Below, piece by piece: positions 1 to 8,831 of a stretch of DNA of 32,644 bases. The position numbers and the translations under genes are program-made. How positions within the stretch are numbered: the stretch's first letter is position 1; each line of letters starts with the position of its first letter. Source of the DNA: DTU024 sp964518875 (GTDB lineage: Bacteria; Bacillota; Clostridia; Christensenellales; Aristaeellaceae); contig CAZFHI010000021.1 of the NCBI GenBank assembly GCA_964518875.1, forward strand, positions 1 to 32,644, given 5' to 3'. The notes below the pieces were generated by a model. That model saw only the letters and a list, made by a program, of their open reading frames with translations. It made no database searches and was not told the origin of the DNA.

Positions 1-82
1 GACTCGATCGCTTTTTTCTCAGCTTTCAGTCTCACATCTATTGTAAAGCTACATGTCGTTTCAAAGTAAAAAAATTGGGTGG

Positions 83-112
83 TTGACTTATTGAGTAGTG
101 ATGAGCTATAAT
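83..112 (+). promoter_or_regulatory. Sigma-A promoter of rpsU
   Basis: TTGACT at 83-88 and TATAAT at 107-112 are separated by 18 bases, close to the vegetative consensus. The element lies about 65 bases upstream of the rpsU start, in otherwise non-coding AT-rich sequence. The first 80 bases of the window show no gene. Confidence 0.8.
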
Positions 113-178
113 ACATATACAGTCGCCATCTGCAGTGCAAACGGTGATTAGCCTGGATGTGCGAAGGGAGGGAAACAA

Positions 179-352
179 GTGTCAGAAATTCATGTAAAAG
201 AGAACGAGTCGTTAGACAGTGCTCTGAAGCGCTTCAAACGCCAATGTGCCCGCTCTGGGGTCCTGGCCGAAGTGCGCAAGCGCGAGCATTATGAAAAGCC
301 TAGCGTAAAGCGCAAGAAAAAGGCTGAAGCAGCACGCAAGCGCAAGTACTAA
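179..352 (+). CDS. rpsU: 30S ribosomal protein S21
   Basis: This 57-residue, very basic protein matches S21, a small-subunit protein bound near the anti-Shine-Dalgarno end of 16S rRNA and involved in initiation. The N-terminal part (residues 1-30) has the family pattern of acidic residues followed by SALKRFKR and the Cys-containing segment QCARSG. The C-terminal third is almost all Lys, Arg and Ala and ends in RKRKY. The start is GTG with an AAGGGAGGG ribosome binding site about six bases upstream. The length equals the family norm (about 58). It has its own promoter and terminator, so it appears monocistronic. Confidence 0.96.
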   Translation: MSEIHVKENESLDSALKRFKRQCARSGVLAEVRKREHYEKPSVKRKKKAEAARKRKY

Positions 353-367
353 GTTCTTTGCTCTAAT

Positions 368-394
368 ACGGGAAGTCAAACGGCTTCCCGTTTT
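368..394 (+). terminator. Rho-independent terminator after rpsU
   Basis: ACGGGAAG (368-375) pairs perfectly with CTTCCCGT (384-391) across an eight-base loop, followed by a T-run. It lies 15 bases past the rpsU stop. Confidence 0.85.
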
Positions 395-579
395 AATATG
401 CTTAAGCTGAACAGAACCGCGCTGTGTATATTTGCGAAAGCGCTCGAATAACCGCTGATTTTATTTTATACATATACTTAAAAATTTATATTTTAAACAA
501 TTCTTAATATTTGTATATACCCATTTTTATATAATGCTGGCATAATATTAATACAAGTATATTTTAGGAGGCTGCTTCT

Positions 580-1953
580 ATGAAAATATCCACGAGTCTT
601 AAGAAATTGGGCATAGAAAAAGCGCTTGACTATCTGTACAAGGATCCGGAAAAAAACATGCGGGTTCTTTACGATCTGGCGGAAAAGTATGCCGGGAAAA
701 CATACCCTGACCAGATGGCGGGAATAAAAGACGCCATAGAAAATCCCGACAATCCTTTTTACAGTTATATAAGGCACGCTATAAACGATGTTGACCGGGA
801 AGTGCTTAAAGCGGTAGGCGTAAACTTTTTTATAAATGAAAATATTATAGGCTGGGCAAAACAGCAGGAGTTAAGAGAAAAGTACAATTGCAATATACCA
901 TGGACCATACTGCTTGATCCTACTTCTGCATGCAATCTGCACTGCACCGGCTGCTGGGCCGCGGAATACGGCAACAAGCTTAACCTTTCCTTTGACGAAA
1001 TAGACGATATTATAAACCAGGGCAAAGAGCTCGGCGTGTATATGTACATTTTTACAGGCGGCGAGCCGCTGGTGCGCAAAAAAGACTTGTTAAAATTATG
1101 CGAAAAGCATGACGACTGCATATTCCTTTGCTTTACAAACGGCACCTTGATAGACGAAAACTTCGCAAACGAGATGCTGCGCGTTAAAAACTTCGTGCCG
1201 GCAATTTCTCTTGAAGGCATGGAGCAGGCTACGGACAGCAGAAGGGGAGAAGGCGTGTTCGGCAAGGTTACGCACGCTATGGACATTCTGCACGAAAAGA
1301 AGCTTGTGTACGGCATTTCATGCTGCTATACGAGTGCTAACTACGATTCCATTACGTCTGAAGCTTATTACGATATGATGATTTCAAAAGGCGCATATTT
1401 CGTGTGGTACTTCCACTACATGCCCGTTGGAAACGACGCGGCGCCGGAGCTTTTGCCAACCCCTGAGCAGCGCGAAGTGGTATTCCGCCGCATACGCGAA
1501 TACCGCACCACAAAGCCTCTGTTCGCTGTGGATTTCCAGAACGACGGGGAATTTGTGGGCGGCTGCATAGCGGGCGGTCAGCGCTACCTGCACATAAATG
1601 CGAACGGAGATATGGACCCGTGCGTGTTCATACACTATTCAGATTCCAACATCAGGGAAAAAACCATACTCGAAGCCATGCGCTCGCCTCTGTTCCAGGC
1701 CTATCATGACGGACAGCCGTTCAACAAGAACATGTTAAGGCCGTGCCCTATGCTTGAAAACCCTGAAAAGCTGCGCGGCATAATAGAAAAAACGGGGGCT
1801 AAGTCTACTGATATGCAGTCGCCCGAGTCGGCGGAGCACCTTTGCGCAAAATGCGACAGATATGCGGAGCACTGGAAGCCAAAGGCTGACGAGCTTTGGA
1901 GCCAGATACCTGAGGAACGCAGAATAGCTTCCATAGAAAACAATAAATACTGA
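580..1953 (+). CDS. Radical SAM/SPASM-type protein of unknown substrate
   Basis: The 457-residue protein has the radical SAM cluster motif CNLHCTGC (Cys118, Cys122, Cys125), which binds the [4Fe-4S] cluster that cleaves S-adenosylmethionine. The SAM-contacting GGEP follows at 160-163. A C-terminal set of cysteines (329, 348, 389, 422, 425) fits a SPASM-like domain with auxiliary Fe-S clusters. Residues 1-105 form a helical N-terminal extension without a motif I recognise. SPASM enzymes often modify peptides or act as anaerobic sulfatase-maturating-type enzymes, but no precursor peptide or sulfatase is nearby, so the substrate is unknown. The ATG has an AGGAGG site 8 bases upstream. A -10-like TATAAT at 530-535 precedes it without a good -35. 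It is cytosolic, as no signal peptide is seen. Confidence 0.85.
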   Translation: MKISTSLKKLGIEKALDYLYKDPEKNMRVLYDLAEKYAGKTYPDQMAGIKDAIENPDNPFYSYIRHAINDVDREVLKAVGVNFFINENIIGWAKQQELREKYNCNIPWTILLDPTSACNLHCTGCWAAEYGNKLNLSFDEIDDIINQGKELGVYMYIFTGGEPLVRKKDLLKLCEKHDDCIFLCFTNGTLIDENFANEMLRVKNFVPAISLEGMEQATDSRRGEGVFGKVTHAMDILHEKKLVYGISCCYTSANYDSITSEAYYDMMISKGAYFVWYFHYMPVGNDAAPELLPTPEQREVVFRRIREYRTTKPLFAVDFQNDGEFVGGCIAGGQRYLHINANGDMDPCVFIHYSDSNIREKTILEAMRSPLFQAYHDGQPFNKNMLRPCPMLENPEKLRGIIEKTGAKSTDMQSPESAEHLCAKCDRYAEHWKPKADELWSQIPEERRIASIENNKY

Positions 1954-2093
1954 TATATTTGCTTTAATATAAAATACAATGCGGGTAAAACCAGACCTGA
2001 GCCTTTTAAAACGCAGTACCGCTTAAAGACTATCCCGTTAATTGCAAAGAGAATATATATTTGTAAAAAATTAGACTTTAAAAAGATGCGGTA

Positions 2094-2110
2094 GCGGCCG
2101 TAACGGCCGC
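2094..2110. repeat. Short perfect GC-rich inverted repeat
   Basis: GCGGCCG (2094-2100) and CGGCCGC (2104-2110) flank a three-base TAA centre. It sits in the 276-base gap between the radical SAM gene and cls. No T-run follows, so it does not look like a standard intrinsic terminator. It could be a transcript hairpin or a protein-binding palindrome. Confidence 0.5.
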
Positions 2111-2124
2111 CCCCGTTGTTAAGC

Positions 2125-2152
2125 TTGTAGTTTATATACTAAAAGCTATAAT
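2125..2152 (+). promoter_or_regulatory. Probable promoter of cls
   Basis: TTGTAG (2125-2130) and TATAAT (2147-2152) have a 16-base spacer, about 78 bases before the cls start. The -10 is perfect; the -35 matches only the TTG. Confidence 0.5.
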
Positions 2153-2229
2153 AATTAAAAAAAATGATGCTGAATCAACGATAAAAAATCGGGCTTATAA
2201 GCAGCGCCATTCAGGAAGGAGGCCGTATA

Positions 2230-3552
2230 ATGGCAAAAATGATAATACTGCTAATTACAGTATGCCTGTTTTTCCAAATGCTGCTGTTTGAAGATATGAG
2301 CGGTGAGCAAAGATTTTTATGGACGTTTACGCTGTTCTGCTTTCCTGTAATAGGATGCTTGTTATATTTAATGCTTGGTTCAACTTTCCCGGCAAAGACG
2401 TTAAAGAGCAGAAAAACAGTTCCTCCTGAGCTTAAAAGCACTGAACGCAATAACGCAGGGCTTTACTGCGGCTGGGAAGAAACCATACCAGCGATGCTTA
2501 AGGACATAGCGGATGCTGAAAAAACAATAGATCTTGGTTTTTATGGCTTTGCTGCTGACGAGCAGGGAAAGGAATGGCTTTTAGCGTTGTGCAAAGCGGC
2601 GGACCGCGGCGTTAAGGTGCGCGTGCTGCTGGACGCTTTTGGCAGTTTGAGCGTAAGAAAAAGATTTTTCAAGCCTCTTATAAAGCGCGGCGGCGAGGTG
2701 CATAAAGTGCGGCCCTGGCTTACTCATTTCAGGTATCACAGAAAAATGCTCGTGGTTGACGGACAAATTGCATGGTCCGGGAGCATGAACATAGGAAAAA
2801 AATATATAGACAAGCACCCGTTTAAAACGCCGTGGCAGGATACGCAGGTGCGCGTGGAGGGTGAAGCGGCGGCTGAAGCGCAGAAGCTTTTCCTGTACGA
2901 CTGGCGCTGCAACGTTTCAGCAAGCGACAAGCCAAACAAAACAAACGAAGATTTAAGCCGCGAATCGGACAAAACAAATACTGAAAAAACCGGTACGCGC
3001 GCTGAAACAAAATCAGGAAACGCGGACGTTTCTATTCTTTATTGCGGCGTTTCGGCGAACAGATATGAAATGCACAACGCGTGGATAGACATTATAAACG
3101 GAGCTAAAAAAACGCTTGCCTTACAAACGCCGTATTTTATTCCGGACGCATCTGTTATGGAATCCATAAAAAGCGCCGTAAGGCGCGGCGTACGCGTAAC
3201 CATAATGCTGCCGCAAATTTCATCCGGTCCGCAGCTTCAGCCGTTGTCGGAAGCGAACGCTGATAAGATTTACAAATGCGGAGCGCGCGTTATGCTGTAC
3301 CCAGGCTATCTGCATTCCAAAACGCTGTGCTGCGACGATGGAATTACATGCATAGGCAGCGCGAACCTTGATACGAGAAGCATGATGATAGACGAAGAAA
3401 ACTGCGCAATGGTAAAAGACGCGGCCTTTTCCGCTCATTTTATGGATAGATTTAAAAACGATGAAGAAATATGCAAAGAGTTTAACCCGGAGCTTTTGAA
3501 AAAGCGCCGCATTAAAACGCGCATACTGAGCTTTTTCTATTGGTTTATGTAA
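2230..3552 (+). CDS. cls: Cardiolipin synthase (phospholipase D superfamily)
   Basis: Cardiolipin synthase condenses two phosphatidylglycerol molecules into cardiolipin and glycerol at the inner membrane face. Two hydrophobic segments at about residues 5-20 and 29-48 match the PLDc_N membrane anchor. Both catalytic HxKx4D motifs are present: His170/Lys172/Asp177 and His362/Lys364/Asp369, each followed by a GS-N motif. At 440 residues it is somewhat shorter than many Cls proteins (about 480-510). Residues around 235-260, between the two halves, are a polar low-complexity linker rich in Lys, Thr, Asn and Glu. The ATG follows AGGAAGGAGG at good spacing. Other phosphatidyltransferases of the PLD family are the main alternative. 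Confidence 0.9.
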   Translation: MAKMIILLITVCLFFQMLLFEDMSGEQRFLWTFTLFCFPVIGCLLYLMLGSTFPAKTLKSRKTVPPELKSTERNNAGLYCGWEETIPAMLKDIADAEKTIDLGFYGFAADEQGKEWLLALCKAADRGVKVRVLLDAFGSLSVRKRFFKPLIKRGGEVHKVRPWLTHFRYHRKMLVVDGQIAWSGSMNIGKKYIDKHPFKTPWQDTQVRVEGEAAAEAQKLFLYDWRCNVSASDKPNKTNEDLSRESDKTNTEKTGTRAETKSGNADVSILYCGVSANRYEMHNAWIDIINGAKKTLALQTPYFIPDASVMESIKSAVRRGVRVTIMLPQISSGPQLQPLSEANADKIYKCGARVMLYPGYLHSKTLCCDDGITCIGSANLDTRSMMIDEENCAMVKDAAFSAHFMDRFKNDEEICKEFNPELLKKRRIKTRILSFFYWFM

Positions 3553-3623
3553 TACGGTTCGATATATACGATAAAACATTAAACTGCACAGCAAATCCCG
3601 CTTCTGCTTTTATAATCGAATAT

Positions 3624-3663
3624 AAAAAAGCAAGCCCGCGTTTTTATCCGCAGGGCTTGCTTT
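3624..3663. terminator. Bidirectional terminator between cls and the CHAP gene
   Basis: AAAGCAAGCCC (3627-3637) pairs with GGGCTTGCTTT (3653-3663) around a 15-base loop. The A-run on the left (3624-3629) becomes a T-run on the minus strand, so it fits best as the terminator of the minus-strand gene ending at 3711. It can also stop cls transcription. Confidence 0.8.
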
Positions 3664-3710
3664 AGCTATGTCAGATATTTGATTTAATAATTAAGGCGAT
3701 AATTTTAGTC

Positions 3711-4616
3711 TTAATACCAGGTCTGTCCGAAACAGTTTATGTAAAAATTATCCACATAGTCGTACATAAACGTGTCGCCCTGCGTCCTTTTGTCTTCGGG
3801 CAGGGAGGTAATATTGTTTTCCTTTTTGTCCGCCAAAGCGTTATATATATAGCTGTACCTGCGTATTCTGCTGTTTAAGTTGCCTTCAACGGTTTCCAAA
3901 ACGAACCTGCCGTCGCCAAGGCTTGATGCGGAGGTTACAAGGCCTATATGCGTGTAGGGCGTGCTGCCTTTTCTGCCGTATATTATGTAGTACCCGGCTC
4001 TTGGCATGCTGCTCAGCCTGTCCCTGTTTAAAAAGCCTTCAAACAGCTTTGTCTGAGACGCCTGCCTTACTGCGAACGGGGATCCGTCTTTTAACGGCGG
4101 AGCGTCCTTTTTTCTAAACTCTTTGGTCATGGGAACCCCGGCATTTTCCAAATTGTACCCGACAAAAGCGCCGCACCAGCCGAAGCCTTTGTACGCCTTA
4201 GGGTTGTACCATTCGGTGAACTTGTTAAAGCGGGGGAAAGGCTCGTTCGCGGCGGCCTGCCATTCCGCTACGGCCGCTTCAATGCCCCTGCTTATGTTTT
4301 CAGGAGGGGCGGGAACAGGGCCTACCTGCACTTCCGCCCGCATAACTACTTTGTTTTTATCGTTAACGCATTCTATAAGCGCGTAGCCGTTTTGCAGGGC
4401 TGTAATAACGCCGTCCTGCGTTACCTGCGCAACGTCAGGGCGCTTGCTTTTCCACGCGCCGTTTGCGGGTATTGGAGTAGTGCGCTGGCCCTGCACCATT
4501 TCAAGAATAACGGGCCTTGGCGGTATTTCAAGCTCCGCCATCGCGCCGGGCGCCGCGATAAGCGCGCAAAGAATGAACGCCGCGGTAAAAAAATATAAAA
4601 CGTTTTTTGCTCTCAT
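3711..4616 (-). CDS. Secreted Ig-like (Big2) + CHAP-type cysteine hydrolase
   Basis: The 301-residue protein starts with a signal peptide (basic MRAKN, hydrophobic core to about residue 22, AMA cleavage-like site at 25-27). Residues about 35-98 resemble a bacterial Ig-like Big2 domain (W-x-S...DVAQV...DGVITA...G.A.I pattern). Residues about 110-260 resemble a CHAP/NlpC-P60-like fold: Cys148 in the GWCGAF context, His223 in YTHIGLV, and a polar third residue candidate in ETVEGN (241-246). CHAP enzymes cut peptidoglycan peptides or amide bonds, so a cell-wall or surface role is inferred. It overlaps the preceding flippase-like gene by four bases and has an AAGGAG site inside that gene. The C-terminal 40 residues carry no recognised motif. 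Confidence 0.75.
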   Translation of the reverse strand: MRAKNVLYFFTAAFILCALIAAPGAMAELEIPPRPVILEMVQGQRTTPIPANGAWKSKRPDVAQVTQDGVITALQNGYALIECVNDKNKVVMRAEVQVGPVPAPPENISRGIEAAVAEWQAAANEPFPRFNKFTEWYNPKAYKGFGWCGAFVGYNLENAGVPMTKEFRKKDAPPLKDGSPFAVRQASQTKLFEGFLNRDRLSSMPRAGYYIIYGRKGSTPYTHIGLVTSASSLGDGRFVLETVEGNLNSRIRRYSYIYNALADKKENNITSLPEDKRTQGDTFMYDYVDNFYINCFGQTWY

Positions 4617-5665
4617 GTTGTCTGCTCCTTATTTTGTGTAGGGACGTTTTTCGCGTTGTCTATAAGCACCGCTATAAAGCCGCATATGATTGCAAGGTAA
4701 TAAGTTATAAAGCGCCATACAAACATGGCTGCGAATATTATGCTTTCAGGGAAGAAAGACCCGAAAAACAAGTAGAATCCGCCTTCCTGCGCGCCTGAAG
4801 CGCCGGGAAGCGGCGTAAAGGAAGCGGCTATGTGCAGCATTACCTGCATGGTAAGCAGATCCAGATACTGGTGCGCGCTCAAGCCAAGCCCCCGGTAAAC
4901 AAAATATACTATGCTCATAAGCGAAAGCACTTCGCATAATGAAAGAAAAAGCAAAATAACAAATTGACCCGGCGCTTTTTTAAGCAGGTTCACGCTTACA
5001 TGGAAGTCTTCAAGCGCGGCGTCAGCCTTTGAAGCCGTTATCGCCTTATCCTTAACGAAATGCATTTTTGCGCCTATGTTTACTACAAATATAACTATCG
5101 CGCGCACTATGTTCCTTGAAATGGACATGAGAAACACTACCACAACCGCGGCCGCGTTTATTAAAAAGCCTATTATAAGGAAAACTATGCCGCCGTTCAT
5201 GTTGCTTTTTACAAGCTCGGGATGATAAGCCCATAAAACAATGCTCATCAAAAGCAGGGCGCATTGCCAGCAGAAAAACTTAACGGTGAATGCGGAAGAG
5301 CTTACCCCGGTAGGCACGCCGCGTTTTTTTAAACAGTATATCTGAACAGGCTGCCCGCCTATAGCCGCGGGAGTTATGGAGGAATAGTACATGCCGACTA
5401 AACCTATGTTAATGTTTTGCAGGAACGATATCTTTATATTCTGAAAGCGTAAAAAAACAAAAGTTATAAAGCCTTCAAAAAATGAATAAAGCGCAAAACA
5501 TAATATTGCGCCAAGCAGCCAGCCTTTGTTTATTCCCTTTAGCGCGCTTAGTATCTGCGTTATGTCTCCGGATTTAAGGGCGAAATATATTACGATAAGA
5601 AAAGTACCCAGAATGAGTGCTAAATTCAGCATCTTTTTTAACAAGGGTTTTTTGCTGCTTTTCAT
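4613..5665 (-). CDS. YbhN/MprF-type flippase-domain membrane protein
   Basis: This 350-residue integral membrane protein has about eight hydrophobic segments and belongs to the lysylphosphatidylglycerol synthase transmembrane-region family (UPF0104, YbhN/AglD2-like). Diagnostic motifs are ITPAAIGGQPVQ (about residues 96-107) and FTPLPGASGAQEGGF (about 286-300). In MprF this domain flips aminoacylated lipids, but the synthase domain is absent here, so only a lipid or polyprenol-lipid transport role can be inferred. The ATG follows AAGGAG. It is first in a two-gene unit and overlaps the secreted CHAP gene, suggesting a shared envelope function. It has a good promoter of its own directly upstream. 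Confidence 0.85.
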   Translation of the reverse strand: MKSSKKPLLKKMLNLALILGTFLIVIYFALKSGDITQILSALKGINKGWLLGAILCFALYSFFEGFITFVFLRFQNIKISFLQNINIGLVGMYYSSITPAAIGGQPVQIYCLKKRGVPTGVSSSAFTVKFFCWQCALLLMSIVLWAYHPELVKSNMNGGIVFLIIGFLINAAAVVVVFLMSISRNIVRAIVIFVVNIGAKMHFVKDKAITASKADAALEDFHVSVNLLKKAPGQFVILLFLSLCEVLSLMSIVYFVYRGLGLSAHQYLDLLTMQVMLHIAASFTPLPGASGAQEGGFYLFFGSFFPESIIFAAMFVWRFITYYLAIICGFIAVLIDNAKNVPTQNKEQTT

Positions 5666-5699
5666 TCAATGCTCCTTACCATAAAATAACGCATAACAA

Positions 5700-5728
5700 A
5701 GTATAGCATACTAAAATAAAATTGTCAT
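5700..5728 (-). promoter_or_regulatory. Sigma-A promoter for the flippase-like/CHAP pair
   Basis: On the minus strand, ATGACA (5723-5728) and TATACT (5700-5705) are separated by exactly 17 bases. It lies in the 95-base gap after the maltose phosphorylase stop; no terminator is seen in that gap, so upstream transcripts may also run through. Confidence 0.75.
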
Positions 5729-5760
5729 TTAGCGCTGAATAAGAAAGACATTAGAATATT

Positions 5761-8028
5761 TTAACGTTGCCTGCTTGCGCTTACGTGTTTTGTCAAAGTA
5801 TACTCGTTTTCGTATATTTTAATTCCAACGGGGTTTCCTTTTTCAAGGAACACGTCTATTCTATTTTTAGATACGCTGAACATAATTAAGCGGCTTCTGT
5901 AAAGAAATTTAAAGCTGTATCCTTCCCATATATCTGGAAGCATGGGGCTGAAGGAAAGTCCGCTCGAAGTCCTCATGCCTGCAAAGCCCTGCGCTATGGC
6001 GAGCCAGCTTCCTGACATGCTGGTAATATGCAGACCGTCCTGCGTATCGTTGTTTATATTGTCAAGGTCAAGCCGCGCCGTACGAAGATACATTTCTACC
6101 GCCTTGTCCTTTTTGCCAAGCTCCGCCGCTAAGATTGCGTGAACGCACGGGGAAAGGCTGCTTTCATGCACCGTCATGGGCTCGTAAAACTCATAATTGC
6201 GCCTTTTTACGTCTAAATCGTACAGATGGCCCAGGGCGTACATGCCCTGTAGCACGTCTGCCTGCTTTATGAAGCAGGAGCGCAGTATTTTATCCCAGGA
6301 CCAGTGCTGGTTTATGGGGCGCTCATTTTCTGGAATATCTGAAGCCGGCTTTAAATCCTTATCCAAAAACGTATCGTGCTGCACGAATATGTTTAAATTT
6401 TTATCCTCAGGATAATACATGTTTTCAGCTATTAATTTGAATTTTTCGATTTCCCTGCTCGTTACGCCAAGCTCCTGCAAACGCTTTTCGCCCGCAAGGC
6501 CCGCCGCCTGACAGAAAAAGTTAAGGCACCACGCGGCGATCCTGTTTGTGTACCAGTTGTTGTTCACGTTGTTTTCGTATTCGTTCGGGCCAGTTACGCC
6601 GTGTATCATATAAAGCTTTCTGCTTTTGTTAAAATGCACTCTTCCCGCCCAGAACTTTGCTATGCCGTACAGCACTTCAAGCCCTTCGTTTTTTATGTAG
6701 CTGAAGTCCGCCGTGTAGGCTGTGTAGTTGTATATGGCAAGGGCTATGGCGCCGTTTCGGTGCAGCTCCATAAACGTTATTTCCCACTCGTTGTGGCACT
6801 CTGTGCCGTCAAAAGTAACCATGGGGTAAAGCGCTCCGTCAAGCCCTAATTTTTTGGCGTTCTCGTAGGCCTTGGGGAGCTGGTAATAGCGGTACAAAAG
6901 CAAATTTTTAGCTACCCTTTCTCCTGAAACTGCCAGATAAACGGGGAAACAGAAGGCTTCCGTGTCCCAGTATGTCGCGCCTCCGTATTTTTCGCCGGTA
7001 TAGCCTTTGGGGCCTATGTTAAGCCTTGCGTCGTCGCCCGTGTACGTGCTTAACAGCTCAAAAATGTTAAACCTTATGCCCTGCTGGGATTCATCGTCGC
7101 CAGATATGCTTACGTCCGCCATATCCCATTTGTTAAGCCAGGCTTCCTCGTGTGATTTCTTTAAGACCGAGTATCCTTGCGAAACAAAAAAATCAAGCTT
7201 TTCCATTGTTTTTTCATAAAGCTCTTCTTTAGCGTAATCCCTGTCTGTAAGAACGCAGACTATTTTTTTAATGCAGGCGCTTTCGTTCGCCTTTATATTT
7301 TTCTGGTAAGAATTTTGAGCGAGGCCGGGGCCGTTTTCTGATGAAACAAAGTTCATGTCGGCGTCCAAGCCGCAGGCGCAAGACACGGTAAATCTCGGCG
7401 TTCCAAACGGGTTTTGCTTTGTACGGCTTATTACGGATATGCTTTCTTCGCTTGCCTTACTTGAAAGCTGGTCCCAAAATATTTCATCGTAATTGCTGTC
7501 CTCGTTATGCGCGTTGGCGTCAAGGTAAGCTTGTATATTGACGTCAGCGTCAAATGACGCGCTTACTTTATAGCTTAATGCCAAAAGCTCCTTGTGCGCC
7601 ATAGAGACAAAACGCTCCGCTTCTATTGTAACGCTGCCCTTTGGATGCTTAAGCGTCATTTTTCTTTTTAAAATACCGCTCTGCATGTCGAGGAAACGGC
7701 GGTAATCAAGTACTTTTAAAGCGGCGGCGTCTATTTTAACGCCATCTACAAATACGTGCAGACCTATAAGGTTCGCCGCGTTTATCACTTTGCCGAAGTA
7801 CTCCGGGTAGCCGTTTTTCCACCAGCCCACACGGGTTTTATCCGGGAACCACACGCCGCCTATGTATGTTCCGCGGTGAGAGTCTCCCGAATAGTCTTCT
7901 TCAAAATTGCCTCTAAGCCCCATAAAGCCGTTGCCTAAGGACATGACGCTTTCGCTTATGCGCATGCTGTCCATGGGGAAAGCGTCCTCTGAAATTTTCC
8001 ATGGGTCTGTTTTAAAGTACTTTTTCAC
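5761..8028 (-). CDS. mapA: Maltose phosphorylase, glycoside hydrolase family 65
   Basis: The enzyme splits maltose with phosphate into glucose and beta-glucose 1-phosphate (GH65, inverting). The 755-residue length is the usual GH65 length. The order of parts fits: N-terminal beta-sandwich (about 1-270), linker, then (alpha/alpha)6 barrel. Barrel motifs include YWDTEAF (353-359), ECHNEWEITF (410-419, typical of maltose phosphorylases rather than kojibiose or trehalose types), GVTGPNEYENN with the likely general acid Glu483, Lys588-Gln589, and the phosphate-binding HESSLS (621-626). No signal peptide is seen, so it is cytosolic. The GTG start overlaps the ABC permease stop (GTGA) and has a GAGGAGG site. 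The usual partner, beta-phosphoglucomutase, is not in this window. Another alpha-glucobiose phosphorylase specificity is possible. Confidence 0.9.
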   Translation of the reverse strand: MKKYFKTDPWKISEDAFPMDSMRISESVMSLGNGFMGLRGNFEEDYSGDSHRGTYIGGVWFPDKTRVGWWKNGYPEYFGKVINAANLIGLHVFVDGVKIDAAALKVLDYRRFLDMQSGILKRKMTLKHPKGSVTIEAERFVSMAHKELLALSYKVSASFDADVNIQAYLDANAHNEDSNYDEIFWDQLSSKASEESISVISRTKQNPFGTPRFTVSCACGLDADMNFVSSENGPGLAQNSYQKNIKANESACIKKIVCVLTDRDYAKEELYEKTMEKLDFFVSQGYSVLKKSHEEAWLNKWDMADVSISGDDESQQGIRFNIFELLSTYTGDDARLNIGPKGYTGEKYGGATYWDTEAFCFPVYLAVSGERVAKNLLLYRYYQLPKAYENAKKLGLDGALYPMVTFDGTECHNEWEITFMELHRNGAIALAIYNYTAYTADFSYIKNEGLEVLYGIAKFWAGRVHFNKSRKLYMIHGVTGPNEYENNVNNNWYTNRIAAWCLNFFCQAAGLAGEKRLQELGVTSREIEKFKLIAENMYYPEDKNLNIFVQHDTFLDKDLKPASDIPENERPINQHWSWDKILRSCFIKQADVLQGMYALGHLYDLDVKRRNYEFYEPMTVHESSLSPCVHAILAAELGKKDKAVEMYLRTARLDLDNINNDTQDGLHITSMSGSWLAIAQGFAGMRTSSGLSFSPMLPDIWEGYSFKFLYRSRLIMFSVSKNRIDVFLEKGNPVGIKIYENEYTLTKHVSASRQR

Positions 8029-8831
8029 GGCTGATCCTCCTCTTTTACAAACTCTCTTCTGTTAAAATAAAGCGCTGCGGCAAATGCGAACGCAACCCCA
8101 ACTGAAAAGCATATCAATATGGCGGAAATGTTTATGTGGTTAAGCGCTTCCCATACGTCTGAAGCAAAAAACGGGGACAAATATTTTATGAACTCAATTT
8201 TGTCTGTAAGCGCCGCCGCCCTTGGCAATAAAAACCAAAGCGCGGTTAAAAACGGAAATAAAAAATGTATTTTGCCAGTTTTGCTAAAGGACGTCCCCAG
8301 AAGGAGCCATCCTAATGTGAAAATATCGGCCGACAGCATGGTTAACAGCGCCGCAGTTACAGAGCCGAACGATATTTTCCAGTAATCCCATATAAGTGAA
8401 GCTGTGGCAAGAGCGGACAATATAACGGCGAATTGCAGCAAAAACCCAAAAGATATCGCTAAAAAGTTTACCATAACTATATCGGACTGCTTGTTATGCG
8501 TCTGTATGAAAAAGTAATATTCCTTTTTTAAAATTATTTCCGCCTGCAGGCGCTTTACCGCATAAAAAACATATAAAAAAGAAAGCAGGGGCAAACATAA
8601 GCCACAGGCCATAGAAACAAAGTGGCCGGTAGGGGTGAGCCCCTGCCGTATGCCTAAAATCTGAGAAATTTCCGGCGCTCTGTTTTTCATGCTTTCAACG
8701 AGCGAAAGCCGCCCTTCCAAAGGCGGAGTGTAAATAAAAGCGGCGCCAAGGCTTAGCAGAAACGACCAAAGCAAAAAACTTACCAAGTAAAAGGTCTGCC
8801 GCCGCATGCGGTCTTTGAACAAGCGTTTCAT
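8025..8831 (-). CDS. ABC-2 type transporter permease subunit
   Basis: This 268-residue protein has about six hydrophobic segments (roughly residues 14-34, 70-92, 122-146, 155-177, 186-206, 232-252). It ends with a short cytoplasmic tail whose FNRREF sequence resembles the C-terminal F/Y-x-R-(D/E) signature of ABC-2 exporters. It overlaps the ATPase gene by four bases (ATGA) and the maltose phosphorylase gene by four bases, so translation is probably coupled. The substrate cannot be read from the sequence. Export of a small molecule, lipid or peptide is typical of the family, but the partner ATPase looks catalytically impaired, so transport activity itself is uncertain. Confidence 0.75.
   Translation of the reverse strand: MKRLFKDRMRRQTFYLVSFLLWSFLLSLGAAFIYTPPLEGRLSLVESMKNRAPEISQILGIRQGLTPTGHFVSMACGLCLPLLSFLYVFYAVKRLQAEIILKKEYYFFIQTHNKQSDIVMVNFLAISFGFLLQFAVILSALATASLIWDYWKISFGSVTAALLTMLSADIFTLGWLLLGTSFSKTGKIHFLFPFLTALWFLLPRAAALTDKIEFIKYLSPFFASDVWEALNHINISAILICFSVGVAFAFAAALYFNRREFVKEEDQP

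Noticed and set aside
398..451. 17-codon open frame just after the rpsU terminator, considered as a precursor peptide for the radical SAM enzyme
   Set aside because: No ribosome binding site, begins beside a terminator, and has no leader-core character.
765..1316. 183-residue minus-strand frame inside the radical SAM gene
   Set aside because: It is antisense to a clear protein-coding gene, has no ribosome binding site and no recognisable domain.
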